Shown one piece after another: positions 1 to 9,640 of a stretch of DNA of 64,000 nt (within the stretch, counting starts at the first letter, position 1; each line of letters starts with the position of its first letter). The notes under the pieces were generated by a model. The model was given only the letters and a program-made list of their open reading frames with translations, had not been told where the DNA came from and made no database searches. Location of the stretch: the NCBI GenBank assembly GCA_946478235.1, contig CAMLBF010000001.1:124001-188000 (forward strand). Direction: 5' to 3'. Made by a program: the position numbers and the translations under genes. This DNA is from an uncultured Bartonella sp. Its GTDB lineage: Bacteria; Pseudomonadota; Alphaproteobacteria; Rhizobiales; Rhizobiaceae.

Positions 1-1
1 C

Positions 2-1765
2 AATGGCCAATGGCGATTGACAGCGATCGACAAAAAAGCAAGTGAACTTATCGTTGATATGCCTCCGCAATCGAAAGCGGTAGAGGGTGATCTTGTTGAA
101 GTCGAAGTTGGCAGAGACAATCATTACGGACTCAAACGCGGCGTTGTAAAAGACGTGCTTGGACGTGTTGATAGTGAAAAAGCACTATCGATGATTGCTA
201 TTGTCACGCACGATATCCCATATATCTTTCCTGAAAACGTGTTGGCTGAAGCAGAAAAGGCAAAGCCAGTTAATCTCGATGGACGCGAAGATTGGCGACA
301 TCTTCCTTTGGTAACCATTGATCCTAAAGATGCAAAGGATCATGATGATGCCGTATATGCAGAAATTGATACTGATCCTGAAAATGAAGGTGGTGTTATT
401 GTCACCGTAGCCATTGCTGACGTTGCCCATTATGTGCGTTATGGCACCGCCCTTGATAAGGAAGCATTCAAGCGCGGAAATTCGGTTTATTTCCCCGATC
501 GCGTCGTTCCAATGTTGCCAGAACAAATATCCAATAATCTCTGTTCGTTACGAGAGGGAGAGGATAGACCGGCTATGGCTGTGCGTATGATATATGACGC
601 AGAGGGTAACAAACGAAGCCATAAGTTTCATCGAATATTGATGAAATCCATTGCAAAATTATCTTATGAGCAGAGCCAAGCTGCAATTGATGGCAAACCA
701 GACGAAAAAACAGCCCCCATTCTGACAAATGTTCTTAAACCATTATGGGAAGCCTATCGAATTTTGAAGATAGCGCGTGACCGGCGACAACCTCTGGAAT
801 TGGATTTACCAGAAAAGAAAATCATTCTCGACAATGACGGACGTGTTAAAGAGGTCGTCGTACCACCACGCTTAGATGCCCATCGCCTTATTGAAGAATT
901 TATGATTCAGGCAAATGTTGCAGCCGCGGAAACGTTAAAATCCAAACAGCAACCACTCATTTTCCGTGTGCATGATCAACCTTCTTTGGCAAAACAAGAA
1001 GCACTGCGCGAATTTTTACATTCTTTAGGGCTGTCCCTTGCCCGTAATAGTGAGCTGACGCCAGAAAGAATGAATGCAATTTTGGCTAAAGTTGAGGGGA
1101 CAGATCAACAGGATCTGGTGAACCAGGTTGTTTTGCGTTCCCAATCACAAGCCGAATATGCACCGGAAAATATTGGACATTTTGGATTAAATCTACGCAA
1201 CTACGCGCATTTCACGTCTCCGATCCGCCGTTATGCCGACCTTATTGTGCACCGCGCGCTTATTAAAGCACTAAAACTTGGTAATGATGGTCTTAGTGAG
1301 GAGCAGGAACGTGATCTTGAAGAAATAGCGGCATCAATATCTCTTACCGAAAGACGTGCGATGGCTGCTGAACGAGAAACTATCGATCGGTTAATCGCAC
1401 ATTTCTTGGCAGACAAAATTGGCGCAACGTTCACAGGAAAAATTTCTGGTGTAACCAAAGCTGGTTTGTTTATTTCTCTTGATAAATTGGGCGCCGATGG
1501 TTTTGCTCCAATATCCACCTTATCATCAGATTACTATCTTTTTGACGAAGCACGTCATGCCCTGATCGGAGATCGGACGCATAGGGGATATCAACTTGGT
1601 GATAATGTTGAAGTAAAACTGATAGAAGCAATGCCTATTGCAGGAGCGCTACGCTTTGAGGTGTTGAGTTCACCTCATACTTTACCGTTTTCACCTGTTT
1701 CATACCATAAAGCCAAGCGTGATAACCGGCGTAGCAAGAAGTTTCCTCGTAACAGGCGCAGATGA
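2..1765 (+). CDS. rnr: Ribonuclease R, 3' part (5' end outside window)
   Basis: RNase R is a processive 3'-5' exoribonuclease that degrades structured RNA and takes part in RNA quality control. The visible part starts in the second cold-shock-like region. It holds the RNB catalytic core, with the metal-binding aspartates in IDPKDAKDHDDA (about 100 codons in) and the HFTSPIRRYADLIVHR signature near codon 402. A C-terminal S1 domain (about 470-555) and a basic tail rich in Arg and Lys follow. The family is usually about 750 residues, and about 585 are visible. The frame is open to the first base, so the gene begins upstream of the window; the TTG at 17 is not a credible start. Confidence 0.93.
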   Translation, partial: NGQWRLTAIDKKASELIVDMPPQSKAVEGDLVEVEVGRDNHYGLKRGVVKDVLGRVDSEKALSMIAIVTHDIPYIFPENVLAEAEKAKPVNLDGREDWRHLPLVTIDPKDAKDHDDAVYAEIDTDPENEGGVIVTVAIADVAHYVRYGTALDKEAFKRGNSVYFPDRVVPMLPEQISNNLCSLREGEDRPAMAVRMIYDAEGNKRSHKFHRILMKSIAKLSYEQSQAAIDGKPDEKTAPILTNVLKPLWEAYRILKIARDRRQPLELDLPEKKIILDNDGRVKEVVVPPRLDAHRLIEEFMIQANVAAAETLKSKQQPLIFRVHDQPSLAKQEALREFLHSLGLSLARNSELTPERMNAILAKVEGTDQQDLVNQVVLRSQSQAEYAPENIGHFGLNLRNYAHFTSPIRRYADLIVHRALIKALKLGNDGLSEEQERDLEEIAASISLTERRAMAAERETIDRLIAHFLADKIGATFTGKISGVTKAGLFISLDKLGADGFAPISTLSSDYYLFDEARHALIGDRTHRGYQLGDNVEVKLIEAMPIAGALRFEVLSSPHTLPFSPVSYHKAKRDNRRSKKFPRNRRR

Positions 1766-2223
1766 AGTCAATCACCTAATTGGATAATAGGTTTATATGA
1801 CACGTGAAGAATTAATAACGCAAATGTTAACTAATCATACCCGAATAAATGGAAACGAAAGATACGGATGATTTAATTATCATCAACGGTTTTAATTGCC
1901 ACAGGAATTCAGCCGTTTGGGTTCGTAATAGAATAGTTTTTGATTAATTGTTTAATTGAACAATCTCAAAAAAAGACAATTTAAAATGCACTAAAGATAA
2001 TTGAATAATAGTATTTTCAATAAATCCATTACAACGCTTGATAAAAGAAAAAGTATAAAAAAATACAAATAAGATAATTTCGTAATTATAGATCCTTAAG
2101 CCTCATACAATGCACACACATATAAGGATAGCAATATTATTGGATTGGAATATTCCATCCTTACCCATTATATGCCAAAGGGTACTGGAACCAAAAACGG
2201 TTGGAAAGAATTCGATTTTTGTA
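1766..2223. other. Gene-poor AT-rich spacer
   Basis: About 450 bases between rnr and the MFS gene. I see no convincing gene, RNA or hairpin terminator. A 24-codon reading frame from the ATG at 1798 (MTREELITQMLT...) has only a weak ribosome site and no recognisable similarity. The MFS frame stays open upstream to 2110, but that extension reads as non-coding, hydrophobic-poor sequence. Confidence 0.5.
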
Positions 2224-3396
2224 ATGCAAGATAAAAACGATAATTGCTCAAACCATTCATGGCGTGCCATTATTGCTGCAACAGCAACAATTGGCGCTGT
2301 TGGCGTTGCCTTAGGTCTAGGAACGCAACTTATCTCAATTCTTATGGCTGCCCGTGGTTTTTCTAGCAGCATTATTGGATATAGTGGCACGGTTGGCGGT
2401 ATCGCTACAATTATTGCCTCTGTTTTTACAGCACCAATAGCAAAAAAAGTGGGGGTCGCCCGTTCCATTCTGATCATGATGATGATCGGGTGTTCAAGCT
2501 TTTTAGGTTTTTATTATTTCGAATCAATCTGGGTATGGTTTGTCTTAAGGTTTACGCTCCATTTTGCAATGACCATCATGTTTATTCTCTCGGAATTTTG
2601 GGTGAATAGTTCTGCGCCTGAGCAAAAGCGCGGTATGATTCTGGCGATTTACGCCATTACATTGGGAATTGGCTTCACCTTAGGCCCTACCCTTTTATCC
2701 TATGTTGGCAGTCAGGGTTTTACTCCATTTGGTGCCGCCTGCATATTGATTGGTATGGCTGCTATCCCGATTATTGCCGCTTGGCGTTTAAGCCCACAAT
2801 TTAAAGATGGCGATCATGTTACTTTCCTACCATATATTTGGGCAGTACCGACGTCAACAATGGCCGTTCTGGTCTATGGCGCCATTCAAATGGGAGCACT
2901 GACGCTTATCACGCCATTCAGTCTTACTCTTGGATATAGCGAGAGTGAAGCAGCCAATTTTATGTCCATGCTGGCTCTTGGAAATGTCCTTCTCCTCGTA
3001 CCAATCGGCATTATCAGCGATTTTGTAAAAGATCGGCGCTACCCTTTAATGGGATGCGCTGCCATTGGTCTTATAGGAACAGCACTAATACCATGGATCG
3101 CCCATATCCGCTTAGCTTTGATATGCGATCTATTCATTTTGGGGGGCGTATCAGCAGGACTCTATACTATCGGGCTTGCACAATTGGGTGCTCGCCTTAA
3201 GGGGTCCGAGCTTGCTGCTGCGAATTCTGCTTTTATTTTCTGTTATGGAATTGGAATGTTGGTAGGCCCAACAACGATAGGAAAAGTAATGGATATTTAT
3301 AATCCTTTCGGCTTTTCTATCACAATGGCGGCATTTTTCTCACTTTATATCATTTTAGTGCTATGCAGATTGGCAAGAACGCTATTCCACTCTTGA
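2224..3396 (+). CDS. MFS transporter
   Basis: Predicted inner-membrane permease of about 390 residues with roughly twelve hydrophobic segments, as in the major facilitator superfamily. The glycine-rich segments between helices, the charged loop after helix 2 (APIAKKVGVARS) and the second-half loop DFVKDRRYP fit the duplicated MFS loop motif. The overall look is of the YcaD/YfkF-like drug or metabolite exporter branch; the substrate cannot be read from sequence. I chose ATG 2224 over the upstream in-frame ATG 2110 because the extra 38 residues look non-coding and a GGAAAGAA tract precedes 2224. It stands alone, about 100 bases upstream of rpmG. Confidence 0.8.
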   Translation: MQDKNDNCSNHSWRAIIAATATIGAVGVALGLGTQLISILMAARGFSSSIIGYSGTVGGIATIIASVFTAPIAKKVGVARSILIMMMIGCSSFLGFYYFESIWVWFVLRFTLHFAMTIMFILSEFWVNSSAPEQKRGMILAIYAITLGIGFTLGPTLLSYVGSQGFTPFGAACILIGMAAIPIIAAWRLSPQFKDGDHVTFLPYIWAVPTSTMAVLVYGAIQMGALTLITPFSLTLGYSESEAANFMSMLALGNVLLLVPIGIISDFVKDRRYPLMGCAAIGLIGTALIPWIAHIRLALICDLFILGGVSAGLYTIGLAQLGARLKGSELAAANSAFIFCYGIGMLVGPTTIGKVMDIYNPFGFSITMAAFFSLYIILVLCRLARTLFHS

Positions 3397-3499
3397 CTTT
3401 TTCTGTAACTTCCGTAGTGTCGCGCCAAAATCCGCTTGTGTCGAACAATGTGTTTCGGTCGCGAGGTGGTGGTAATTTTGTAAGAACAGGACCCTAATT

Positions 3500-3667
3500 A
3501 TGGCCAAAGCAGCAACAATTAAAATTAAGCTTTTGTCTACTGCGGATACCGGTTTTTTCTATGTCACAAAGAAAAACAGCCGCACGATGACCGACAAAAT
3601 GAGCAAGCGTAAATACGATCCGATTGCTAAGAAGCACGTTGAGTTTAAAGAAACAAAAATCAAATAA
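3500..3667 (+). CDS. rpmG: 50S ribosomal protein L33
   Basis: A 55-residue basic protein ([20 protein letters not shown]...) that matches the length and sequence pattern of bacterial L33 throughout, including the FYVTKKNSR segment and the Lys-rich C-terminus. It is the cysteine-free form without the zinc ribbon. An AGGACC ribosome site precedes the ATG. It is monocistronic and followed by a clear intrinsic terminator. Confidence 0.95.
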   Translation: MAKAATIKIKLLSTADTGFFYVTKKNSRTMTDKMSKRKYDPIAKKHVEFKETKIK

Positions 3668-3690
3668 TTTGATTCTGATTCTCTATTTTA

Positions 3691-3724
3691 AAAGGCAGCT
3701 TATCAAAATAAGCTGCCTTTTTTA
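3691..3724 (+). terminator. Intrinsic terminator of rpmG
   Basis: The inverted repeat AAGGCAGCTTA / TAAGCTGCCTT with a short loop is followed at once by a run of T. It lies 24 bases after the rpmG stop codon. Confidence 0.85.
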
Positions 3725-3815
3725 TTGCTCTAGAATTTCAGATTCTTGAATTTTATATGTGTGTAATCACACGAGAAAAGAGTTTTAACTCTATCTGCAT
3801 CGCAGTAAAGCGAGC

Positions 3816-5768
3816 CTAGATTTTTTTATCGCGCGATATATCAGTCTTTTCGCTGGCTGTAGCCATAAGCTGATCTCTATTATAGACATCTGAATAATAG
3901 TTTATTCTTCCTGTCGCCAAATCTGGCCATGCTGTAAAATATGTCAAATAAACCGGTACTTGCTCATCAAGTGTAAGGCTACGTTCGCCTTTTCCGAAAT
4001 AAGGCTTTAACTGATCGACACTTTTACCCAAAACTGCTGCAGCCATTTCTCGTGGGTTTTCCAATCGAACACAGCCGTGACTTACTGCACGCATGTCACG
4101 AGAAAAGGCGGCTTTGTTGGGTGTATCATGAAGATATATATCATGCTTGTTAGGAAACAGTATTTTAAGTTCGCCCAAAGCATTGTTTTTGCCGGGTTTC
4201 TGCCGAATACTGACACCATGACCTTTAGCGGCAACCTGTTGCCAATTTACGGCAGAAGCGGAAACCTGTTTACCGGAACTATTGTAAAGCGCATAATTAT
4301 TACGTTCAAGAAAACTCTGGTCATTGATAATTTTGGGCAACATTTCATTCAAAACAATTGAACGTGGTACTCCCCATGACGGGTTAAATGTTACCAATCT
4401 AATTTTGTCATAGAAAAAATAGGTTTGATTCTTCGGATTCCCGACAACAACCTTCATATCTAATTTTACAGTGTTATTTTCGATATATTGGGCGCGATAA
4501 GCTGCTTGATTGATAAACACATATCGATCACCAAAATTATGTGGCAACCAGCGCAATCGCTCCATGGAATCAATAATTTTTTGTCTTTTACTTCCCGCAT
4601 CACTATCTTGCAAAGCGGCAACTGTTGCTGAACCGATAATACCGTCTGAATTTTTTCCGACTAGCTTCTGGTAATCTTTCACACTGTTAACAAGATCAGC
4701 ATTATAGATCGTTTCACTGCTGTAACGTTCCAATATCTCACGGTGATTATGGAGATATGAGGAAGGAGCATTTGCCAACATAAGGCCAATAAAACGCGGC
4801 AGTTCATCATTTGTCTCACCTGGTTTGACGACAAAACCACGTGAAAATGTGAATTGCGACTTGCGTTCTGACTTCGGCAATTGTGCTAACGCATTTTTTA
4901 ACGCTTGGTAATACTCTGACTGAGGAAGAAAGGAATTCATCAAGTCGACAGGTTGCTCACTCTTTGCCAAATTATCCATAACATGTTCAAGATTTACGTG
5001 TTTGCGCGGTAAATCATGAAATGGCGAAAGCCTATCTGCTACAAGTCTACCCTGTGAGGCATCAATTACGTAGCGTAGTATTCTGGAGCTAAGCTCCACA
5101 TCAAATTGTGTTAAAGCCTGATCCCGTTCCTCACCAACCAGCTCATTATCGGGTAATGCCACGTAATAATCTTTGGGTTCCAGACCATCGTCGCCCGAAT
5201 TTGCTAAAAACTCTCTGATGCGAAGAGCATTAAAACTGACATGCCCATTTTCGGACCAAATCAAATAAGGTGATTTTTCGTAATATTTCAGAACAGTATC
5301 GGCAACGTCTCGTTCGGCACGTACATCAACATTGGCAAAACTTGCTTTTGAAATTTCTCGGTTTGAAACGGCATTTGCATTTACTGGACTTTCCAAAATC
5401 GCATTACATGGACGAAAAACAGTCGGAACAGCATTAAGATCGTTTGTCGATGTAGAACCGGTTTTCTGGCTATCAACAGCAGCAAAATTGATCAACACCA
5501 TCCTATCTGGTTTGTAATCGAATGCTTTCGGTGCCGAAACAGTTACTCTTTTGACATTTTCAAGCTTTGCTTTCGGTTCCGTACGCTCTTTCGGCTCTAT
5601 CGGCGCCACCACCGGTTGTTCCACCGCTGCAGCCGGTTTAGGTTTACGACCAAACAACTCCATTAAGCTGTTAGCAGCCAAAGCAGAGTTGCCCCCTACT
5701 GGTGAATTATAGATAAGTGAGGTTGTCAGAAAAGTGAGTAAGATTTTTGAAATAGTTTTAGAAGGCAT
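3816..5768 (-). CDS. L,D-transpeptidase, YcbB/LdtD type
   Basis: Periplasmic enzyme that forms 3-3 peptide cross-links in peptidoglycan. An N-terminal hydrophobic segment (ILLTFLTTSLIYNS, then ALAAN) looks like a signal peptide. A low-complexity Pro/Glu/Lys stretch follows, then a scaffold region, a peptidoglycan-binding repeat (DYQKLVGKNSDGIIGSATVA, about residues 370-395) and the YkuD catalytic domain. The active site is SHGCVRLENP, with an upstream catalytic-site histidine in DIYLHDTPNK. At about 650 residues the length matches YcbB-type enzymes. The frame opens at a TTG two codons upstream, but the ATG at 5768 is the more likely start. It stands alone and diverges from mobAB. Confidence 0.88.
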   Translation of the reverse strand: MPSKTISKILLTFLTTSLIYNSPVGGNSALAANSLMELFGRKPKPAAAVEQPVVAPIEPKERTEPKAKLENVKRVTVSAPKAFDYKPDRMVLINFAAVDSQKTGSTSTNDLNAVPTVFRPCNAILESPVNANAVSNREISKASFANVDVRAERDVADTVLKYYEKSPYLIWSENGHVSFNALRIREFLANSGDDGLEPKDYYVALPDNELVGEERDQALTQFDVELSSRILRYVIDASQGRLVADRLSPFHDLPRKHVNLEHVMDNLAKSEQPVDLMNSFLPQSEYYQALKNALAQLPKSERKSQFTFSRGFVVKPGETNDELPRFIGLMLANAPSSYLHNHREILERYSSETIYNADLVNSVKDYQKLVGKNSDGIIGSATVAALQDSDAGSKRQKIIDSMERLRWLPHNFGDRYVFINQAAYRAQYIENNTVKLDMKVVVGNPKNQTYFFYDKIRLVTFNPSWGVPRSIVLNEMLPKIINDQSFLERNNYALYNSSGKQVSASAVNWQQVAAKGHGVSIRQKPGKNNALGELKILFPNKHDIYLHDTPNKAAFSRDMRAVSHGCVRLENPREMAAAVLGKSVDQLKPYFGKGERSLTLDEQVPVYLTYFTAWPDLATGRINYYSDVYNRDQLMATASEKTDISRDKKI

Positions 5769-6021
5769 GACCAAAAATATCCAAAGGTTGATATAACCAT
5801 TTTAGAGGATTTTGGTATATAAGCTATTAAACCAATTAAAGTTCCTGAAAACTGGCGTATTTTATCAAATAAATGCAATCAGAAGATGATATGAAACAAA
5901 TCGTTAGTCTAGAAATATCGGATTTATACGGCTAATTTTTTATCAACAACGACATGGTGATTTAATAGCATATATATGTCATTCATGCTCGAACATTGTT
6001 GTAACATAATGAGGATACCCA

Positions 6022-7152
6022 TTGAATAACAACTCTAAAATATTGGGTTTTGTTTTGGCCGGTGGACGGTCTTCAAGAATGAAGCAAGATAAAACTTTTC
6101 TTGAGCTTGCGGGACGTAGTTTTCTAGATATCCAGATTGAAAATCTGGAAAAGCACCATCTACCCGTTGCTATCAGCTCAAACACTATACAAAAGCAACA
6201 CTATAAACCTGAAGTTCCTGTAATCCCTGATTACGAAGACCAACTGTTTATTGGCCCGCTTGCCGGAATTTATGCCGGATTAACATATGCACATCAGCAT
6301 GGTTATAACTTTATACTGACTATACCAATAGATTGCCCAATCATACCGGATGCATTTTTTGAAAAATTCATACAAAACATTGATAACGATTCGGTATTTC
6401 GTATGGCTAAAACGTCAGCTGGTTTACAACCGACATTCGCTTTGTGGCCTGTGGCTCTTATTGATGAACTTAAGGATTTTCTGTCGGATACTAACAATAA
6501 AAGTATTCGGGCATTCGCTTTTGCTAAAAATGTCGATATAATAGAATTTGATAGCGATATCTCGTCAGGTGCATTCTTTAATATCAATACACCTGACGAT
6601 TATAATGACTCAAAAAAGTATTTTGGTGAGAATATGACGCAAACGCATAAAGTTTTTGGAGTAACCGGATGGAAAAACAATGGTAAAACAACCATGGTTG
6701 TCCGCATCGTCGAAGAACTGACGAAAAGAGGTTATAAGATAGCAACTGTGAAGCATGCGCATCATGACTTTGATATTGATCATGAGAACACAGATTCATG
6801 GAAGCATAGAAAAGCCGGCGCACAGGAAGTTGCAGTTGTTTCGTCAAGGCGATTTGCTATTATCCACGAAAATGAAACAGAGCAAGATGTGCCGCTTGCC
6901 ACTATTCTTGAACGTCTAGGACCTTGCGATCTCGTCATTGTAGAAGGATACAAACGCGATAGTCATGACAAACTGGAAGTTCGTCGCACAGGCGGAAAAG
7001 AAGGCGAACCTCTTTTCAAATCCGATCACCATATTGTCGCGATAGCCTCTGATACATCTGTAGATGATACGACTTTGCCTGTCTTTAATCTTGATGATAT
7101 TTCGTCAATTGTAGATTTTATTGAAAACCATATGAAGTTGAAACAGGAATAG
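6022..7152 (+). CDS. mobAB: Fused MobA-MobB molybdenum cofactor protein
   Basis: Residues 1 to about 200 are MobA, the GTP:molybdopterin guanylyltransferase, with nucleotide-binding LAGGRSSRMKQDKTFLEL and GPLAGIYAGL. Residues about 207 to the end are MobB, a GTP-binding partner, with P-loop GWKNNGKTT and ATVKHAHHDFDIDHENTDSW. Both act in making the bis-MGD cofactor of molybdoenzymes. The two are joined in one frame; an internal ATG at 6634 could also let MobB be made alone. The start is TTG 6022, preceded by GAGG at 6011, with no better ATG. The gene is followed nine bases later by the GST gene. Confidence 0.9.
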   Translation: MNNNSKILGFVLAGGRSSRMKQDKTFLELAGRSFLDIQIENLEKHHLPVAISSNTIQKQHYKPEVPVIPDYEDQLFIGPLAGIYAGLTYAHQHGYNFILTIPIDCPIIPDAFFEKFIQNIDNDSVFRMAKTSAGLQPTFALWPVALIDELKDFLSDTNNKSIRAFAFAKNVDIIEFDSDISSGAFFNINTPDDYNDSKKYFGENMTQTHKVFGVTGWKNNGKTTMVVRIVEELTKRGYKIATVKHAHHDFDIDHENTDSWKHRKAGAQEVAVVSSRRFAIIHENETEQDVPLATILERLGPCDLVIVEGYKRDSHDKLEVRRTGGKEGEPLFKSDHHIVAIASDTSVDDTTLPVFNLDDISSIVDFIENHMKLKQE

Positions 7153-7161
7153 AGGCATAAA

Positions 7162-7785
7162 ATGCTTGTACTTTGGGGACGCCCTACATCTAGCAACGTT
7201 AAAAAAGTGCTTTGGACACTGGAAGAAATTGGCCTAGATTATCAATATGTCAAAGCAGGTGGTGCTTATGGTGGGCTTCATACACCAGAATTTCTAGCTC
7301 TTAATCCAAATGGTTTAGTTCCAACAATCAAAGATGGAGAACTGGTTCTTTGGGAATCCAACACTATCGTGCGTTATCTGGCAGCGCGCTATGGTAAAGG
7401 TGTCTTGTGGATCGAGGATTGTGGCAAACGTGCCGCCGCGGAAAAATGGATGGACTGGACAATGGGAACTTTATTCGAGCCGTATAAGGATTTTCTCATG
7501 CACACGATCCGACTTGCACCAGACGAACGTGATCCTCAAAAAGTAACCGCAAGTGTTTCAGAGTTTGAAAAAGGCTTGGAAGTGCTTGATTATGGATTGA
7601 AAAAACAGCCTTATCTATCCGGCGATAGTCTGGGTATTGGAGACATAGTCGCTGGCGTGTTTATCTATTATTACTACACAATGGATCTACCACGCATAAA
7701 AACATTTTCAAATATCGAGACTTGGTACAAAAAACTCCAAACGCGGCCGGGTTACATCAAACATGTCATGACACCTATCTCGTAA
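7162..7785 (+). CDS. Glutathione S-transferase family protein
   Basis: Cytosolic GST-fold protein of 207 residues. The N-terminal thioredoxin-like half has the SNVKKVLWTLEE helix, the cis-Pro site LVPTI and the glutathione gamma-Glu contact WESNTIVRYL. The C-terminal all-alpha half ends with LSGDSLGIGDIVAGVF, the conserved N-capping and hydrophobic staple region. Substrate is unknown. A GAGG ribosome site precedes the ATG, and it lies nine bases after mobAB, so the two are probably co-transcribed. Confidence 0.88.
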   Translation: MLVLWGRPTSSNVKKVLWTLEEIGLDYQYVKAGGAYGGLHTPEFLALNPNGLVPTIKDGELVLWESNTIVRYLAARYGKGVLWIEDCGKRAAAEKWMDWTMGTLFEPYKDFLMHTIRLAPDERDPQKVTASVSEFEKGLEVLDYGLKKQPYLSGDSLGIGDIVAGVFIYYYYTMDLPRIKTFSNIETWYKKLQTRPGYIKHVMTPIS

Positions 7786-7823
7786 TTTGGGCATTTTATT
7801 TGTTAAGCGATAAGACTTTATAA

Positions 7824-8351
7824 ATGCCCAATTTTGGCAAAAATCGCCTAGCTGATATAATTGTAGCTATCGCCGTTGTGGTGATAGCTGCTTTTTTAGC
7901 TCTGCCTTCACATGAAAATGGCGAAAATGGTTTTTCTGGACATGATAGCATCACTGGATATGCCAGAGTATCAGATGGCGATACCATTCAAATCAACGGA
8001 CAAAGAATACGTCTGATCGATATTGATGCTCCAGAATTATACCAGTTTTGCACATTAGATGGTGCATCCTATCCTTGTGGCGAACAATCCAAACAACATC
8101 TCATCAACCTGATTAACGGACATATGGCCAGTTGTGTTTCCGAAAAACGGGATAAGTTTGACCGTTTCTTGGGCCGTTGCAGTGTCGATGGTATAGACAT
8201 AAACCAACAAATGGTTGAAGACGGCTGGGCGGTAAGCTACTATGGTTATCAGCAACAAGAAAATAAAGCACGCAAACAATCGTTAGGTATTTGGGCTGGC
8301 TCATTTGAGCGCCCACGAGATTGGCGTCGCAATCATCCTCGAAGAAATTGA
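7824..8351 (+). CDS. Thermonuclease-family (SNase-fold) protein
   Basis: A 175-residue protein with one N-terminal membrane or export segment (ADIIVAIAVVVIAAFLAL) followed by a staphylococcal-nuclease domain. The active-site pattern is visible: ARVSDGDTIQINGQRIRLID and DAPEL, then DKFDRFLGRC and a later GWAVSYYGY. The calcium-site aspartates and the Arg of RLIDID are present. It probably acts in the cell envelope or outside the cell on nucleic acids; whether it is active is not shown by sequence alone. Confidence 0.85.
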   Translation: MPNFGKNRLADIIVAIAVVVIAAFLALPSHENGENGFSGHDSITGYARVSDGDTIQINGQRIRLIDIDAPELYQFCTLDGASYPCGEQSKQHLINLINGHMASCVSEKRDKFDRFLGRCSVDGIDINQQMVEDGWAVSYYGYQQQENKARKQSLGIWAGSFERPRDWRRNHPRRN

Positions 8352-8414
8352 GCCAATGATAAAAATTGAAACAACGGTATTGCACGTTTATTAAACGAGT
8401 AACATATTAAGTTT

Positions 8415-9071
8415 ATGGAAAACGCCTTCGGTAAAAATAAATGTGATGATATATTCTCTCTCAGTAAAGAGATATCCGCATGCCGCATCTGTGCTGACCA
8501 CCCACTTTTCTTTCCTCCCCTTCTCCATCAGCCAAGGCCGGTTGCGTATCTTTCAAACACTGCAAAAGTGGTTATTGCCGGACAGGCACCAGGCTTACGT
8601 GTTCATGAAACCGGAATACCATTCAATGACCGATCTGGCGACAGGCTACGGCAATGGCTAGGTGTATCGCGCGAAGAATTTTATGATAAGAACCGATTTG
8701 CTATTGTTCCTATGGGGTTTTGCTTTCCTGGCTATAGTCACAGTAAAAGTGATTTGCCACCTAGAAAAGAATGCAAAATGGTTTGGCATGATAGGATTTT
8801 TAATGCCATGCCACAGATTAAGCTTGTTTTGGCAATTGGTAGCTATTCTCAAAAATACCACATTGATGGTGTATCTAATAAAAAAGTTTCTGAAATTGTT
8901 CTGGATTGGAAAAATATTCTATCAACTCGCCAAAATCGTGGATATTATGTGCTTCCATTACCACACCCGTCGTGGCGTAATACAGCTTGGATAAATAAAA
9001 ATCCTTGGTTTGAAGAAGAGTTGTTGCCAAAATTAAAGTGTTTCGTTAATAAGTATTCTGTATTAGAATAG
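8415..9071 (+). CDS. Uracil-DNA glycosylase family protein
   Basis: A 218-residue protein with a short N-terminal cysteine pair (ACRICADHPLFF), the active-site-like motif GQAPGLRVHETGIPF and a C-terminal PLPHPSWRN motif, in the order seen in the UDG superfamily. It resembles the widespread UDG-like group of proteobacteria rather than classical Ung; only two cysteines are seen in the N-terminal motif, so an iron-sulfur cluster is not assured. Its exact base specificity is unknown. It stands alone between the thermonuclease gene and the Lrp regulator. Confidence 0.8.
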   Translation: MENAFGKNKCDDIFSLSKEISACRICADHPLFFPPLLHQPRPVAYLSNTAKVVIAGQAPGLRVHETGIPFNDRSGDRLRQWLGVSREEFYDKNRFAIVPMGFCFPGYSHSKSDLPPRKECKMVWHDRIFNAMPQIKLVLAIGSYSQKYHIDGVSNKKVSEIVLDWKNILSTRQNRGYYVLPLPHPSWRNTAWINKNPWFEEELLPKLKCFVNKYSVLE

Positions 9072-9154
9072 GTTATTAGTTATTTATTCTATTTGTTAGA
9101 ATAATATTATGGCATCTATTTATGAATTGTTATTATTAGTTTCTGGGTATCACC

Positions 9155-9640
9155 ATGGATCGTCTTGATAGAAAAATTCTTCGTCTTTTACAGGAAGATT
9201 CTACATTGGCGGTCGCCGATGTAGCCAAAAAAGTTGGACTGTCTACAACACCTTGTTGGCGCCGTATTCAAAAACTGGAAGAAGATGGTGTCATTAAACG
9301 GCGCGTCGCTGTACTTTCGCCTGAAAAGGTCAATACGCGTGTCACTGTTTTTGTATCGGTAAGAACTGGCGCTCACAACCATGAATGGCTTAAACGTTTT
9401 TCTGAAGTTGTTGAGGACTTTCCAGAAGTTGTCGAATTTTATCGCATGAGTGGCGATGTCGATTATCTCTTACGCGTTGTAGTCCCCGATATTGCAGCCT
9501 ATGACGTTTTTTATAAAAAACTCATTGCAAAAATTGATATTAGAGATGTTTCTTCTGCCTTTGCGATGGAACAGATAAAATATACAACAGAACTTCCATT
9601 GGAATATATGCAGCTTGATAAGGAAACGAGCCGTCTATAA
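9155..9640 (+). CDS. Lrp/AsnC family transcriptional regulator
   Basis: A 161-residue Lrp-type regulator. The N-terminal winged helix-turn-helix is LDRKILRLLQEDSTLAVADV to about residue 50, with TPCWRRIQKLEEDGVI as the recognition helix. The C-terminal RAM ligand-binding domain contains the conserved VVEFYRMSGDVDYLLRV stretch. It controls amino-acid or related metabolism in this family; the ligand is unknown. Its TAA overlaps the thiM ATG (TAATG), so the two genes are translationally coupled. Confidence 0.88.
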   Translation: MDRLDRKILRLLQEDSTLAVADVAKKVGLSTTPCWRRIQKLEEDGVIKRRVAVLSPEKVNTRVTVFVSVRTGAHNHEWLKRFSEVVEDFPEVVEFYRMSGDVDYLLRVVVPDIAAYDVFYKKLIAKIDIRDVSSAFAMEQIKYTTELPLEYMQLDKETSRL

